DNA from: Verrucosispora sp. WMMD573
GTDB taxonomy: Bacteria; Actinomycetota; Actinomycetes; Mycobacteriales; Micromonosporaceae
Direction of reading: 5' to 3'
Length of the DNA: 64,000 nucleotides
Assembly: GCF_027497175.1 (NCBI RefSeq)
Contig: NZ_CP114901.1
Location: 558,001 to 622,000 of the forward strand
Shown here piece by piece: positions 11,369-20,705 of this stretch. The notes beneath the pieces were generated by a model that saw only the letters and a list, made by a program, of their open reading frames with translations, did not search any database and was not told the origin of the DNA. Numbering within the stretch: position 1 is the stretch's first letter; each line of letters opens with the position of its first letter. A program made the translations under genes and the position numbers.

Positions 11369-12175
11369 CTACGCGACCAGCCCGGCCCGGAAGCCAGCGG
11401 CCACGGCGTGCGCCCGGTCGCGGGCACCGAGCTTGCGGAACAGCCGCCGGGCGTGGGTCTTCACGGTGTCCTCGGAGACGAACAGTTCCCGGCCGATCTC
11501 GGCGTTGCTCTTGCCCTCGGCCATGCCGAGCAGCACCTGTAGCTCCCGCTCGGTCAGGCCGATGGCGGACCGGTCGGTTCGAGCTGTCGACGTGGGTTTG
11601 CCCGGCTCGGACTCGGCACCCGGCTCGGCGGGATCGTCGCCCCGCTGCACCGGCACGACCGCCGGACCGCCCGCCGCGTCCGTACCCGGCCAGGCGGTGG
11701 GCGCATCGCCGCCGGTGCGGCCAGCGGGCGCCGGGCGGGCCGGGCTGCCGACCGCTGCGGCGTCCCGGGCGGGGTCAGCGATCCGGTGCCGGTTGGTCCG
11801 TCCGGGCGCGGCGAGCAGCAGCAACGCTTTGGCGACGGCGCTGGTCAGATCCTGGTCGACCCCCTGGATCAGCCCTCGCGCCCCGGCGCCGATGGTCGCC
11901 GCCGCCGCCTCGGACTCCTCGGCGCCGAGCAGCAGGACGGCGGCCTGCGGAGCGCGGGCCAGCACCCGACGGACGAAGCCGACGCTGTCGGGGCGGGTGA
12001 GCGCGGTGTCGGCGAGCACCACATCGGCCGGACGTTCAGCCAGCCGCAACATCACCTCGGGGTCGGAGACCGCCGTCCGGACGGCACCCGACAATCCCAA
12101 CCGCGCTGCCGCGGAGGTCAGGTGCTGCGCCGCGAGCGGCGTTCGAACGCACACGAGAACGGTACGCACAGGCAT
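11369..12175 (-). CDS. BldM-like orphan response regulator, LuxR-type DNA-binding domain
   Basis: 268 residues: an N-terminal receiver-like domain (1-120), a long Pro/Gly/Ala linker (about 125-200), and a C-terminal LuxR helix-turn-helix (about 205-268) reading [55 protein letters not shown]. That C-terminus closely matches Streptomyces BldM as I recall it, and BldM is likewise beside whiD. The receiver is degenerate: the usual acidic pair near residue 10 is replaced by VCVRTP, so classical phosphorylation is doubtful. ATG 12175 follows GGAGAGGAG. It is divergent from whiD over 247 bp, consistent with co-regulated developmental regulators. The symbol is left empty because the receiver differs from BldM. 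Confidence 0.85.
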   Translation of the reverse strand: MPVRTVLVCVRTPLAAQHLTSAAARLGLSGAVRTAVSDPEVMLRLAERPADVVLADTALTRPDSVGFVRRVLARAPQAAVLLLGAEESEAAAATIGAGARGLIQGVDQDLTSAVAKALLLLAAPGRTNRHRIADPARDAAAVGSPARPAPAGRTGGDAPTAWPGTDAAGGPAVVPVQRGDDPAEPGAESEPGKPTSTARTDRSAIGLTERELQVLLGMAEGKSNAEIGRELFVSEDTVKTHARRLFRKLGARDRAHAVAAGFRAGLVA

Positions 12176-12422
12176 CTCCTCTCCGCTGACGAGCAGACCA
12201 TGACCAGCCCCGGTCGGGAGGAGGTTCCGGGCAATCCTCCCAACTTTTCCGACAGATAGGGCATATGCCGCAATCTGCCGGATGTTCTGGATCAAAGACG
12301 TGTGAGGCGAGGGACGCCCGGGTAGGGAGTGGCCAGGCCGGGAACGGTGCGCCTGCGCGGCCCGCCGCCCGGACAACCGGCCACAAGCTGTCTCGCGGTG
12401 CCGCGCGAGAGGAGGGGTGCTG
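12176..12422. promoter_or_regulatory. divergent promoter region, bldM-like / whiD
   Basis: 247 bp shared by two developmental-type regulators read outward. The part around 12235-12300 is less G+C-rich (CCGACAGATAGGGCATATGC, GGATCAAAGACG) and is the likeliest promoter core. The whiD ribosome-binding site GAGGAGGGG ends at 12417. No operator could be identified with confidence. Confidence 0.4.
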
Positions 12423-12806
12423 ATGTCGAACGTACGTAGACTGCCCGGACCCATCATCGACCTCTGGGACTGGCAGCGGCTCGGTGCCTGCCGAGGCCGC
12501 GACAGCGCCCAGTTCTTCCACCCCGACGGCGAGCGGGGCTCGTCCCGGCTACGCCGGGAGTCCTCCGCCAAGGCCGTCTGCCGTGCCTGCCCCGTCCGCG
12601 CCGAGTGCGCCGCGCACGCCCTGGCGGTACGCGAGCCGTACGGCGTCTGGGGCGGCTTCAGCGAGTCCGAGCGACTGCGACTGCTCGCGGTCGGCTGGGA
12701 GGACCTCGCCGACCGTCGCCAGACCCGCGTCGACATCAACCGGCTGGAGGCCCGACTGGGCAGCTCACACCGTTCGACGGTGCCCATCCAGCGCAACGTC
12801 GCCTGA
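12423..12806 (+). CDS. whiD: WhiB-family iron-sulfur regulator (WhiD / WhiB3)
   Basis: 127-residue [4Fe-4S] redox-responsive transcription factor that binds the housekeeping sigma factor. The cluster ligands are Cys23, Cys53, Cys56 and Cys62 (LGACRGR, AVCRACPVRAEC). The turn GVWGG and a basic C-terminal helix follow. The N-terminus RLPGPIIDLWDWQRL and FFHPDGERG match WhiD/WhiB3 rather than other Wbl types. ATG 12423 has GAGGAGGGG at about six bases; GTG 12417 is inside that site. Position beside groEL1 and the bldM-like gene supports orthology with whiD (Streptomyces) and whiB3 (mycobacteria). Confidence 0.92.
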   Translation: MSNVRRLPGPIIDLWDWQRLGACRGRDSAQFFHPDGERGSSRLRRESSAKAVCRACPVRAECAAHALAVREPYGVWGGFSESERLRLLAVGWEDLADRRQTRVDINRLEARLGSSHRSTVPIQRNVA

Positions 12807-12897
12807 CCACTCGCACCACCGACGCCGCGTCCGCCCCGGACGCGGCGTCACCCTATCCACCCACTCCCACCACTCCCACTCCCACCACTCCCGCCCC

Positions 12898-12958
12898 GTT
12901 GATCATGAAGTTGTTGTCATCGACACGCCGAGGGGGCGACAACAACTTCATGATCAAC
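12898..12958. terminator. perfect 21-bp hairpin between convergent genes
   Basis: Arms at 12898-12918 (starting GTTGATCATGAAGTTGTTG) and 12938-12958 are perfectly complementary, with a 19-nt loop. It lies between the whiD and sulfite-oxidase-family 3' ends and could terminate both. It shares the GATCATG end motif with the family A hairpins but has a different core and shorter loop. Confidence 0.6.
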
Positions 12959-13021
12959 CGGGCGGGTGGGGACCGGCGCAGGGGGGAAGCGGTGCGGGGG
13001 TGGGGGGTGGGGGTCTCGGGG

Positions 13022-14737
13022 TCAGGGGACGGTGAGGGTGACGGAGTGCCAGCCGGTCGCGCCGTCGGGGGCGACGTCCTGCCGTTGGGCGGTCTGGGTC
13101 TGGCCGGTGCTGTCCGTCGCCCGGACCTGGAGGGTGTGCTCCCCCGGGGTCGCCTGCCACTGCCATGACCACTGCACCCAGGTGTCCACCGAGATGGTCG
13201 GCGCCAGTTGGGCCTCCTGCCAGGGCCCTTCGTCGACGCGTACCTCGACGCGGTCGATGCCCCGGTGCTGCGCCCAGGCGACGCCCGCGACCATGACCGG
13301 GCCGGCGGCCGGGCGGTTGCGTGGGCGGGGCGTGTCGATCCGCGACTGCGTCTTCACCGGCCCCTGCGCCGACCACCCCCGGGGCACCCAGTACGCGTCG
13401 AAATCGGCGAAACTGGTCAACTCGATCTCGGTGATCCACTTGCAGGCCGACACGTAGCCGTACAGGCCCGGCACCACCATCCGGACCGGGAAGCCGTGCT
13501 GCACCGGCAGCGGCTCGCCGTTCATGCCGACAGCGAGCAGCGCGTCCCGCCCGTCCCGCAGCGCGGCGGTCGGGGTGCCACAGGTCCAACCGTCGACCGA
13601 GCGCCCGACCACCTGGTCGGCGCCGTCCAGCGGCCCCACCTCGTCGAGCAGTTCGCGGATCGGTACGCCGAGCCACCGCGCGTTGCCGATCAGGTCGCCG
13701 CCGACCTCGTTGGAGACACAGGCCAGCGTCACGTACCGCTCCACCATCGGCCGAGCGAGCAGATCGGCGTAGCTCAGCGTGACCGGGTTGCGGACCCGGC
13801 CGTGGATGCGCAGCCGCCACGTCTCCGGATCGACCTGCGGCACCACAAGCGCGGTGTCGATCCGGTAGAAGCTCCGGTTCGACGTGACGTAGCTGGCCAG
13901 CCCGGGCACGGACAAGTTGGCACCGGCCGGCACCGGTGGTGCGGCAGCGACCGGGGCCGGCAGCGTGATCGCCTCGCGGGCGGCCGACACTCCCTGGCGG
14001 CCGGCCAACCACCGCCCCGCCACTCCCCCGACGGCGGCCACCCCGAGCACCGTCCCGACCCCGGTGAGGAACCGCCGCCGCGAGTCCGGGTCGACCTGCC
14101 GCCCGGGACCTGCGGGGCCCGATGGGCCACCGGCGGCCGGCGGGCTTCCCGGGGCCGACGGACTGCCGGCCGACGCGGTCGGGTCGGTCGTCGTCCCGTC
14201 GGGGACCCCGACGGTCCCGGCCGAATCCGGGTCGGGGGGCACGGCGGGATTGGCCACGGAGGGCGGGCCGGACGGCGTCGGTGGGGCCCACGGCCAGGGG
14301 TCGAGTTCCAGCGGGCCGGCGACGAACGCCCAGAGCGCGACCCCGCCGACCGCCGCTCCGAGCAGCGACGGGAGCACGTCGGCGGCGTCCGCGCCGGCCC
14401 GGGTCAGGGCCGCCGCCGCGCCGATCCCGGCGAAGACGACGATGCCGGCCAGGCCCACCGTCAGCCGCCGGGCGGCCAGCATGCCGATCAGGGCGGCGAA
14501 GCCGCCGAGCAGCAGCGCCGTGCCGACCAGTAGGGCGATCTTGTCGTACGTGCCGAAGACCTCGATGCCGAACCGCTTGACCGGCTCCGGGGCGGTGTCC
14601 ACGACGAGACCGCCGACCGCGACGAGCGGGGACGACCGGGGGCCGGTCAGGGCGGCAACCACTTCGGCGGTGCCGATGGCCGCCGCAGCGGCGGCGATGC
14701 CGGCCAGGGCCGCGAACCGGGGTGTCGTGCTGCTCAC
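13022..14737 (-). CDS. membrane-anchored molybdopterin oxidoreductase, sulfite oxidase family
   Basis: 571 residues. The N-terminal third has about four to five membrane helices (within about 8-185), followed by a Pro-rich loop. An RRRFLTG Tat-like motif with another hydrophobic helix (about 217-245) leads into an external catalytic part. The Moco-binding domain has YVTLACVSNEVGGDLIGNARW, where Cys340 is the expected Mo ligand, and VQHGFPVRMVVPGLYGYVSACKW in part. A C-terminal Ig-like dimerisation domain (VEVRVDEGPWQEA, WSWQWQATPGEHTLQVRATD) follows. GTG 14737 is chosen because the membrane helix starts at once; a longer frame is repeat-rich. The physiological substrate is unknown. No haem domain is present, so the electron partner is separate. 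Confidence 0.88.
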   Translation of the reverse strand: MSSTTPRFAALAGIAAAAAAIGTAEVVAALTGPRSSPLVAVGGLVVDTAPEPVKRFGIEVFGTYDKIALLVGTALLLGGFAALIGMLAARRLTVGLAGIVVFAGIGAAAALTRAGADAADVLPSLLGAAVGGVALWAFVAGPLELDPWPWAPPTPSGPPSVANPAVPPDPDSAGTVGVPDGTTTDPTASAGSPSAPGSPPAAGGPSGPAGPGRQVDPDSRRRFLTGVGTVLGVAAVGGVAGRWLAGRQGVSAAREAITLPAPVAAAPPVPAGANLSVPGLASYVTSNRSFYRIDTALVVPQVDPETWRLRIHGRVRNPVTLSYADLLARPMVERYVTLACVSNEVGGDLIGNARWLGVPIRELLDEVGPLDGADQVVGRSVDGWTCGTPTAALRDGRDALLAVGMNGEPLPVQHGFPVRMVVPGLYGYVSACKWITEIELTSFADFDAYWVPRGWSAQGPVKTQSRIDTPRPRNRPAAGPVMVAGVAWAQHRGIDRVEVRVDEGPWQEAQLAPTISVDTWVQWSWQWQATPGEHTLQVRATDSTGQTQTAQRQDVAPDGATGWHSVTLTVP

Positions 14738-14823
14738 CCGCCCAGTGTTTCCCACCGGCCACCGGTCCGGTAGCGCCGTCGGCGTTCCGTAACCTCTCGT
14801 CACCGCGCACCGGCCCGGAACCG

Positions 14824-14857
14824 GGTCCGACGTCCCGAGGGGTCCGACGTCCCGAGG
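14824..14857. repeat. 17-bp direct repeat
   Basis: Two exact adjacent copies of GGTCCGACGTCCCGAGG (14824-14840, 14841-14857) in the 220-bp gap between the sulfite-oxidase-family start and the groEL1 3' end. The array may overlap the promoter of the former gene. Confidence 0.75.
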
Positions 14858-14905
14858 GGTCCGCCTCCGCCGCCGGCTCCGGCGCACGACCGTCCCACTC
14901 ACGCG

Positions 14906-14940
14906 CGTGGGGCGCACCGTCGTCGACGGTGCGCCCCACG
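14906..14940. terminator. groEL1 terminator hairpin
   Basis: A perfect 17-bp inverted repeat (CGTGGGGCGCACCGTCG and its complement) with a 1-nt centre, 17 bp after the groEL1 stop on the minus strand. There is no U tract. Position and stability make it the likely terminator of the groES-groEL1 operon. Confidence 0.75.
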
Positions 14941-14957
14941 TCCGGCGTACGGCAGGC

Positions 14958-16679
<1,722 letters not shown>

Positions 16680-16994
16680 TTACTTCTCGATGACCGCGAG
16701 GACGTCGCGGGCGGAGAGCACCAGGTACTCCTCGCCGGCGTACTTGACCTCGGTGCCGCCGTACTTCGAGTAGAGAACGGTGTCGCCGACGGAGACGTCG
16801 ATCGGCACGCGGTTGCCCTTGTCGTCGATCCGGCCCGGGCCGACAGCGAGGACGGTGCCCTCCTGCGGCTTCTCCTTGGCGGTGTCGGGGATCACGATGC
16901 CCGAGGCGGTGGTGGTCTCGGCCTCGTTCGCCTGGACCACGATGCGGTCCTCGAGCGGCTTGATCGCAACCTTGGTCGCGGTAGTCACGGGCAT
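16680..16994 (-). CDS. groES: 10-kDa co-chaperonin GroES
   Basis: 104 residues, full family length. It caps the GroEL ring. Motifs are [23 protein letters not shown] in part (mobile loop), [27 protein letters not shown] and the final [18 protein letters not shown] 16994 has AGGAGG directly upstream; other in-frame starts upstream are not supported. First gene of the groES-groEL1 operon, 360 bp downstream of the divergent regulator gene, with two CIRCE operators in between. Confidence 0.97.
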   Translation of the reverse strand: MPVTTATKVAIKPLEDRIVVQANEAETTTASGIVIPDTAKEKPQEGTVLAVGPGRIDDKGNRVPIDVSVGDTVLYSKYGGTEVKYAGEEYLVLSARDVLAVIEK

Positions 16995-17130
16995 ACCCTC
17001 CTGGGGTACTTGGTTTCGTTGCCGATCGGCATGCCGATCGGCGTCAATCTGCCACATGCCACCGGGCGGGGCCGTCGTCGCGGGTGCCGGTCCGCCTGGC
17101 GTTCAACCCCCGGACACCAGGGCCCGGAGG

Positions 17131-17157
17131 TTGGCACCCTCAGGGTGAGAGTGCTAA
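17131..17157. promoter_or_regulatory. CIRCE operator 1 (HrcA site)
   Basis: TTGGCACCC, nine bases, GAGTGCTAA (17131-17139, 17149-17157). This matches the CIRCE consensus TTAGCACTC-N9-GAGTGCTAA in 15 of 18 arm positions, and it is the copy nearer groES. HrcA repression of groES-groEL1 is the established role of such sites. Confidence 0.85.
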
Positions 17158-17175
17158 TCGCAGGTTATTCCTCGG

Positions 17176-17202
17176 CTAGCACTCCGTCAAGGAGAGTGCC
17201 AA
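17176..17202. promoter_or_regulatory. CIRCE operator 2 (HrcA site)
   Basis: CTAGCACTC, nine bases, GAGTGCCAA (17176-17184, 17194-17202), with only one change in each arm from the consensus. It is centred 45 bp from the first site, so two HrcA dimers could bind on similar helix faces (about 4.3 turns). Confidence 0.9.
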
Positions 17203-17354
17203 TCCGCCGCCCTCGTGTCGCCGCTCCTCCGCCACTTTCTACCCACTCTTCCGGCGTCGTTCGCCAGCGTTTACCGCAACACGCCGACAGTCACTTCCCC
17301 GCCGAGCGCCCGGCCCTTACTCTCCGGCGCGACCACGTCACGGAGGGCGGACAG

Positions 17355-18155
17355 ATGGCGGACGTACCAACCCTGGGTTTCCTGCGCGACCAGCTGCGTC
17401 GGGCCCGCAAGGTACGCGGGCTCAGCCAGGAGGAGCTGAGCAAGATGATCAACTACTCCACCTCGGCGGTGAGCGCGATGGAGATCGGCCCGAACCAGCT
17501 CAGTGCCGACTACCTGGCCCGGGTCGACAAGATGCTGGAGACCGGCGGGCTCTTCGTCGGCATGCTGGAGCTGATCCGGTTGCACGCCGAGCCGGACTGG
17601 TTCCGGCCGTGGGGCGAGATCGAGCGGGAGGCGGTCGCGCTGCGCTGGTACGACCCGGCCGTGGTGCCGGGCCTGCTCCAGACCGAGGCGTACGCGCGGG
17701 CGATGCTCCGGGCCGGCCCGCCGCTCACCGACGAGCAGATCGAGAAGCGGGTGCTGGCCCGGATGGCCCGGCAGGAGGTGCTCGCCCGCGAGGAGCCACC
17801 GCAGCTCGTCGCGGTGCTGGACGAGCAGGCGCTGCGCCGGCAGGTCGGTGAGCGCGCGACCATGCGCGAGCAACTGGAGCACCTGCTGGCCGTCAGTGAC
17901 CGCCCGCACATCCAGGTGCGGATCGTCCCGGCCGAGACCCCGTGGTACATCGGACTCAACGGTCCCTTCGTGTTGGCCCGGCTGGCCGACGGCACCGAGG
18001 TGGCCCACCTGGACAACCAGCTCCGGGGGCACACCGTGGACAGCCCGAACGAGCTTGCCGCCCTGGGGCGACACTGGGAGACTGTGGCCGGTGAGGCGCT
18101 GCCGCGCCGGCAGTCCGCCCGCCTGATCGAGGAAGTGGCGAAGTCATGGACCTGA
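17355..18155 (+). CDS. XRE-family helix-turn-helix regulator with DUF5753
   Basis: 266 residues. The N-terminal helix-turn-helix (about 8-62) reads LRDQLRRARKVRGLSQEELS and YSTSAVSAMEIGPNQLSADYL. The C-terminal DUF5753 domain (about 85-260) has WYDPAVVPGLLQTEAYARAML and related blocks. This class, abundant in Streptomyces and Micromonospora, is usually paired with a DUF397 gene, as here (18146-18337, overlapping by 10 bases). Some pairs act as toxin-antitoxin-like or developmental switches; the target here is unknown. ATG 17355 follows GGAGGGCGG. Divergent from groES. Confidence 0.9.
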   Translation: MADVPTLGFLRDQLRRARKVRGLSQEELSKMINYSTSAVSAMEIGPNQLSADYLARVDKMLETGGLFVGMLELIRLHAEPDWFRPWGEIEREAVALRWYDPAVVPGLLQTEAYARAMLRAGPPLTDEQIEKRVLARMARQEVLAREEPPQLVAVLDEQALRRQVGERATMREQLEHLLAVSDRPHIQVRIVPAETPWYIGLNGPFVLARLADGTEVAHLDNQLRGHTVDSPNELAALGRHWETVAGEALPRRQSARLIEEVAKSWT

Positions 18156-18337
18156 CCCGCGCCGCCTGGCGCAAGTCCTCCCGCAGCAACAGCAACGGCG
18201 GCGCCTGCGTCGAGGTCGCCGACAACCTGCCCGGCCTGGTCGCCGTACGCGACAGCAAGGACCCGGCCGGCCCGGTGCTCGCCTTCACCCCCGCCGCCTG
18301 GCGCGCCTTCATCGCCCCCCACGCCCCCACCCGCTGA
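18146..18337 (+). CDS. DUF397 domain protein
   Basis: 63 residues, essentially one DUF397 domain: AAWRKSSRSNSNGGACVEVA, VAVRDSKDPAGPVLAFTPAAW, AFIA. The start overlaps the last ten bases of the DUF5753 regulator gene, implying translational coupling. DUF397 proteins are small partners of such regulators, and several antagonise them; here this is inferred from pairing. No signal peptide or membrane segment. Confidence 0.9.
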   Translation: MDLTRAAWRKSSRSNSNGGACVEVADNLPGLVAVRDSKDPAGPVLAFTPAAWRAFIAPHAPTR

Positions 18338-18434
18338 CCAACCCCGACCCGCCCCTCCCCCCTTTGCGCCGACCCGGCCCCGCCCCACCCGGCTGGGCTC
18401 GCCATGCAGTCGCGCGCCCTCCCGCGCTGGGGAC

Positions 18435-18498
18435 GCGCGAGTTGCGGCATGACGCGGTCTCCCGCCGAGCTGACAGCCCAGGATGCCGCAACCCGCGC
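18435..18498. repeat. intergenic hairpin, family B
   Basis: Arms GCGCGAGTTGCGGCAT (18435-18450) and ATGCCGCAACCCGCGC (18483-18498) pair in 15 of 16 positions around a 32-nt loop. The core AGTTGCGGCA resembles AGTTGTGGCA of the family A hairpins, with nearly the same loop size. It lies between the convergent DUF397 and methyltransferase genes. The 41-bp direct repeats at 19809-19910 carry the same GCGACTTGCGGCATCCTGGGC block. Confidence 0.65.
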
Positions 18499-18550
18499 CC
18501 GCCGGCTGCACATGACAGCTCGCACCGCGGCCCGGCCAGCGCGGCGGGGT

Positions 18551-19735
18551 TCAGGCCACCGGGCGGCAGACCAGGACCGTCGGGGCGGTGGCGACCCGGG
18601 TGAGCACCAGGCTCGCCGGCTGGTTGCCGCTTAGCCGCAGGTCGCGCCGGAGCCGCTCGGGCTCCAGCGCGGAGCCGCGCTTGAGAATCTCCACCCGGCC
18701 GACCCGCCGTTCCCGCAGCAGCGCCCGCAGCCGCTTGAGGGAGAACGGCAGCACGTCGGTCACCTCCAGGCAGCGGGCATACGGCGTGCGCTGGGCCGTG
18801 TCGGCGTAGAGGTAGGCGATGGTCGGGTCGGCGAGGGTGGCGTCCAGGTCGGCAGCCAGCTCGGCGATCAGGTGTGCGCGCACCACCGCCGGATCGGGGT
18901 CGTACACGAAGCGCCGCACCGCCCCGACCGGCGCCTCGCGGGTGCCCGACCCCGCGAGCCGGTGCACCGACTCCCCGGTCAGCACGGTCGCGCGGCGGGG
19001 GAAATCGGCCAGTTCGCCGCACCAGAGGGCCGCCTCGACCAGGTCGCCGTCCACGCTCACCCACTCCGCCTCCGCGCCAGGCGGGATCAGCGCGTGATCG
19101 ATCCCCGGCGCGACCTTCACCACCGTGCGCGGCACCCGTCCGGCCAGGCCGGTCACGAAGTCCCACGGCGGTGAGTACGAGTTCGGGTCGAAAATCCGGC
19201 GACCGGTGCCGGCTCGGCGTCGGGCGGGGTCGCAGAAGACCGCCTCGACCCCTGTCACGTCGAACGCCGTCGCGTCGCCGCACTCGACGGTGACCAGGTC
19301 GGCCAGCCCGGCGGCCTGGGCGTTCGCCTCGGCCAGCGCAGCGGTGAGCGGGTCCGCCTCCACCGCGTACACCCGGATGCCGGCGCGGGCGGCGGCGAGC
19401 GCGTCGGCGCCCAGCCCGCAGCCCAGGTCGGCAAGTGTGCGCACGCCGGCGGCGCGCAGCCGCCGGGCCCGCCGGTCGGCGACGACCCGCCGGGTTGCCT
19501 GCTCCAGGCCCGGCCGGGTGAAGAACATGCCGGCCGCCGCCGGCCCGAACTTGCCGGTCGCCCGGCGGCGCAGCTCGGCCTGGGTCAGCGCCGCCGCCGC
19601 GAGCCCGCCGGGCACCCCGGCAGAGCGCAGCGCCACCGCCGCGGCCAGCGGATCACCGCCGGCCACCCCGGCTGCCGTGTCGAGCGCGGCCAACCCCTCG
19701 GGCGTACGCAACGCGGCGAACTGCTCCAGATCCAC
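18551..19735 (-). CDS. class I SAM-dependent methyltransferase with THUMP-like C-terminal domain
   Basis: 394 residues. A helical N-terminal part (1-90) is followed by the Rossmann methyltransferase core with motif I LADLGCGLGADALAAARAG (about 105-123), EADPLTAALAEANAQAAG and a possible catalytic motif FCDPARRR. The C-terminal THUMP-like domain (about 310-394) has FSLKRLRALLRERRVGRVEI, LKRGSALEPERLRRDLRLSG. It probably modifies nucleic acid; the substrate is unknown. GTG 19735 is chosen because the homologous region starts there and upstream sequence is repeat DNA. It diverges from the YbaK gene. Confidence 0.85.
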   Translation of the reverse strand: MDLEQFAALRTPEGLAALDTAAGVAGGDPLAAAVALRSAGVPGGLAAAALTQAELRRRATGKFGPAAAGMFFTRPGLEQATRRVVADRRARRLRAAGVRTLADLGCGLGADALAAARAGIRVYAVEADPLTAALAEANAQAAGLADLVTVECGDATAFDVTGVEAVFCDPARRRAGTGRRIFDPNSYSPPWDFVTGLAGRVPRTVVKVAPGIDHALIPPGAEAEWVSVDGDLVEAALWCGELADFPRRATVLTGESVHRLAGSGTREAPVGAVRRFVYDPDPAVVRAHLIAELAADLDATLADPTIAYLYADTAQRTPYARCLEVTDVLPFSLKRLRALLRERRVGRVEILKRGSALEPERLRRDLRLSGNQPASLVLTRVATAPTVLVCRPVA

Positions 19736-19808
19736 CCGCCTATTCTTCCGCCCCGCCCCCACCTGCCCCGCCGAGGCCCAGGCCGGCCTTTCGCCGGGCA
19801 TGCCGGTC

Positions 19809-19910
19809 GCGACTTGCGGCATCCTGGGCCCTCACGTCGGCCAGAGGGCGCGACTTGCGGCATCCTGGGCCCTCACGTCGGCCAGAGGGCGCGACTTGCG
19901 GCATGTTGGG
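19809..19910. repeat. 41-bp direct repeat (two full copies plus a partial third)
   Basis: Copies start at 19809, 19850 and 19891. The first two are identical over 41 bp; the third diverges after GCGACTTGCGGCAT. Each begins GCGACTTGCGGCATCCTGGG. It lies in the divergent gap between the methyltransferase and YbaK genes, so it may overlap their promoters. The period does not fit CRISPR (no unique spacers). Confidence 0.85.
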
Positions 19911-20014
19911 CCTCCGGTCGCCCGCCTTCGGTCGCCCCGGAAGGCGCCCCGGCACCGAACCACCGGATGAGAAGGCGCTGGCTCGGGCAACGGACCGGGG
20001 CTACGTTGGCGGGC

Positions 20015-20494
20015 ATGGCGGGACGTGGCACCCCGGCGACCATGCTGCTGGCCAAGCGGAAGGTCGACCATCGCACCCATCCGTACGATGTCTCGCCTGA
20101 TGAGCCCAACTATGGCGCGCTGGTCGCCGCCGCGCTCGCGGTGACGCCCGAGCGGGTCTTCAAGACCCTGGTCACCGAGGTCGACGGGGCACTGACGGTG
20201 GCGGTGGTGCCGGTCACCGGCGATCTCGACCTCAAGGCGCTGGCGGCGGCCGTGGGCGGCAAGCGGGCCACGCTTGCCGAGCGGGCGACGGCCGAGCGGG
20301 CCACCGGGTACGTACGCGGCGGGATCAGCCCGCTGGGCCAGCGGCGACGCCTGCCCACGGTCCTCGACGTCTCCGCCCTGAAGCATCCGACGGTGTACGT
20401 CTCGGCCGGCCGCCGGGGGCTCCAGGTGGAGCTGGCTCCGGCCGACCTGGCCGCCCTCACCGACGCCCGGTTCGCCCCGCTCGCCAGCCCCTGA
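20015..20494 (+). CDS. ybaK: YbaK/EbsC-type aminoacyl-tRNA deacylase
   Basis: 159 residues of the YbaK/ProX superfamily, which hydrolyses mischarged Cys-tRNA(Pro) or similar. Opening PATMLLAKRKVDHRTHPYDV, then VFKTLVTEVDGALTVAVVPV with the typical K(T)LV core, LDLKALAAAVGGKRATLAER, and the active-site loop GYVRGGISPLGQRRRLPTV. The end is VYVSAGRRGLQVELAPADLA. ATG 20015 is the first start after the repeat array; no strong Shine-Dalgarno is seen. Monocistronic by context. Confidence 0.9.
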   Translation: MAGRGTPATMLLAKRKVDHRTHPYDVSPDEPNYGALVAAALAVTPERVFKTLVTEVDGALTVAVVPVTGDLDLKALAAAVGGKRATLAERATAERATGYVRGGISPLGQRRRLPTVLDVSALKHPTVYVSAGRRGLQVELAPADLAALTDARFAPLASP

Positions 20495-20579
20495 CCCGAC
20501 CCGTACCCACCGACCGGCGACCCGGACACCAGGGCCGTCGCAGGCACGGTGGCGGCGAGGTGTCGCTGGCGTTGCTGAA

Positions 20580-20598
20580 TTGTTACCGCCGACAACAA
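20580..20598. promoter_or_regulatory. candidate operator for the sugar ABC operon
   Basis: TTGTT-N9-AACAA (TTGTTACCGCCGACAACAA), 107 bp before the start of the binding-protein gene, in an A+T-richer patch. ROK repressors of sugar uptake bind inverted repeats rich in TTGTT/AACAA halves. The ROK gene at 24007 is the likely binder, which is inference. A second pair, GTTGTG (20628-20633) and CACAAC (20654-20659), lies downstream. Confidence 0.4.
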
Positions 20599-20705
20599 AC
20601 TCGTGACCGGCGCACCCTTGTGCTGGCGTTGTGGCGCGGAATACGTTGCCGGACACAACAAAACAAAACACCGACACCCTTCCCACCCTCGAAAGGACCC
20701 TGCAC

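Noticed and set aside
19809..19910. CRISPR array
   Set aside because: Copies are directly adjacent with no unique spacers, and no cas gene is nearby.
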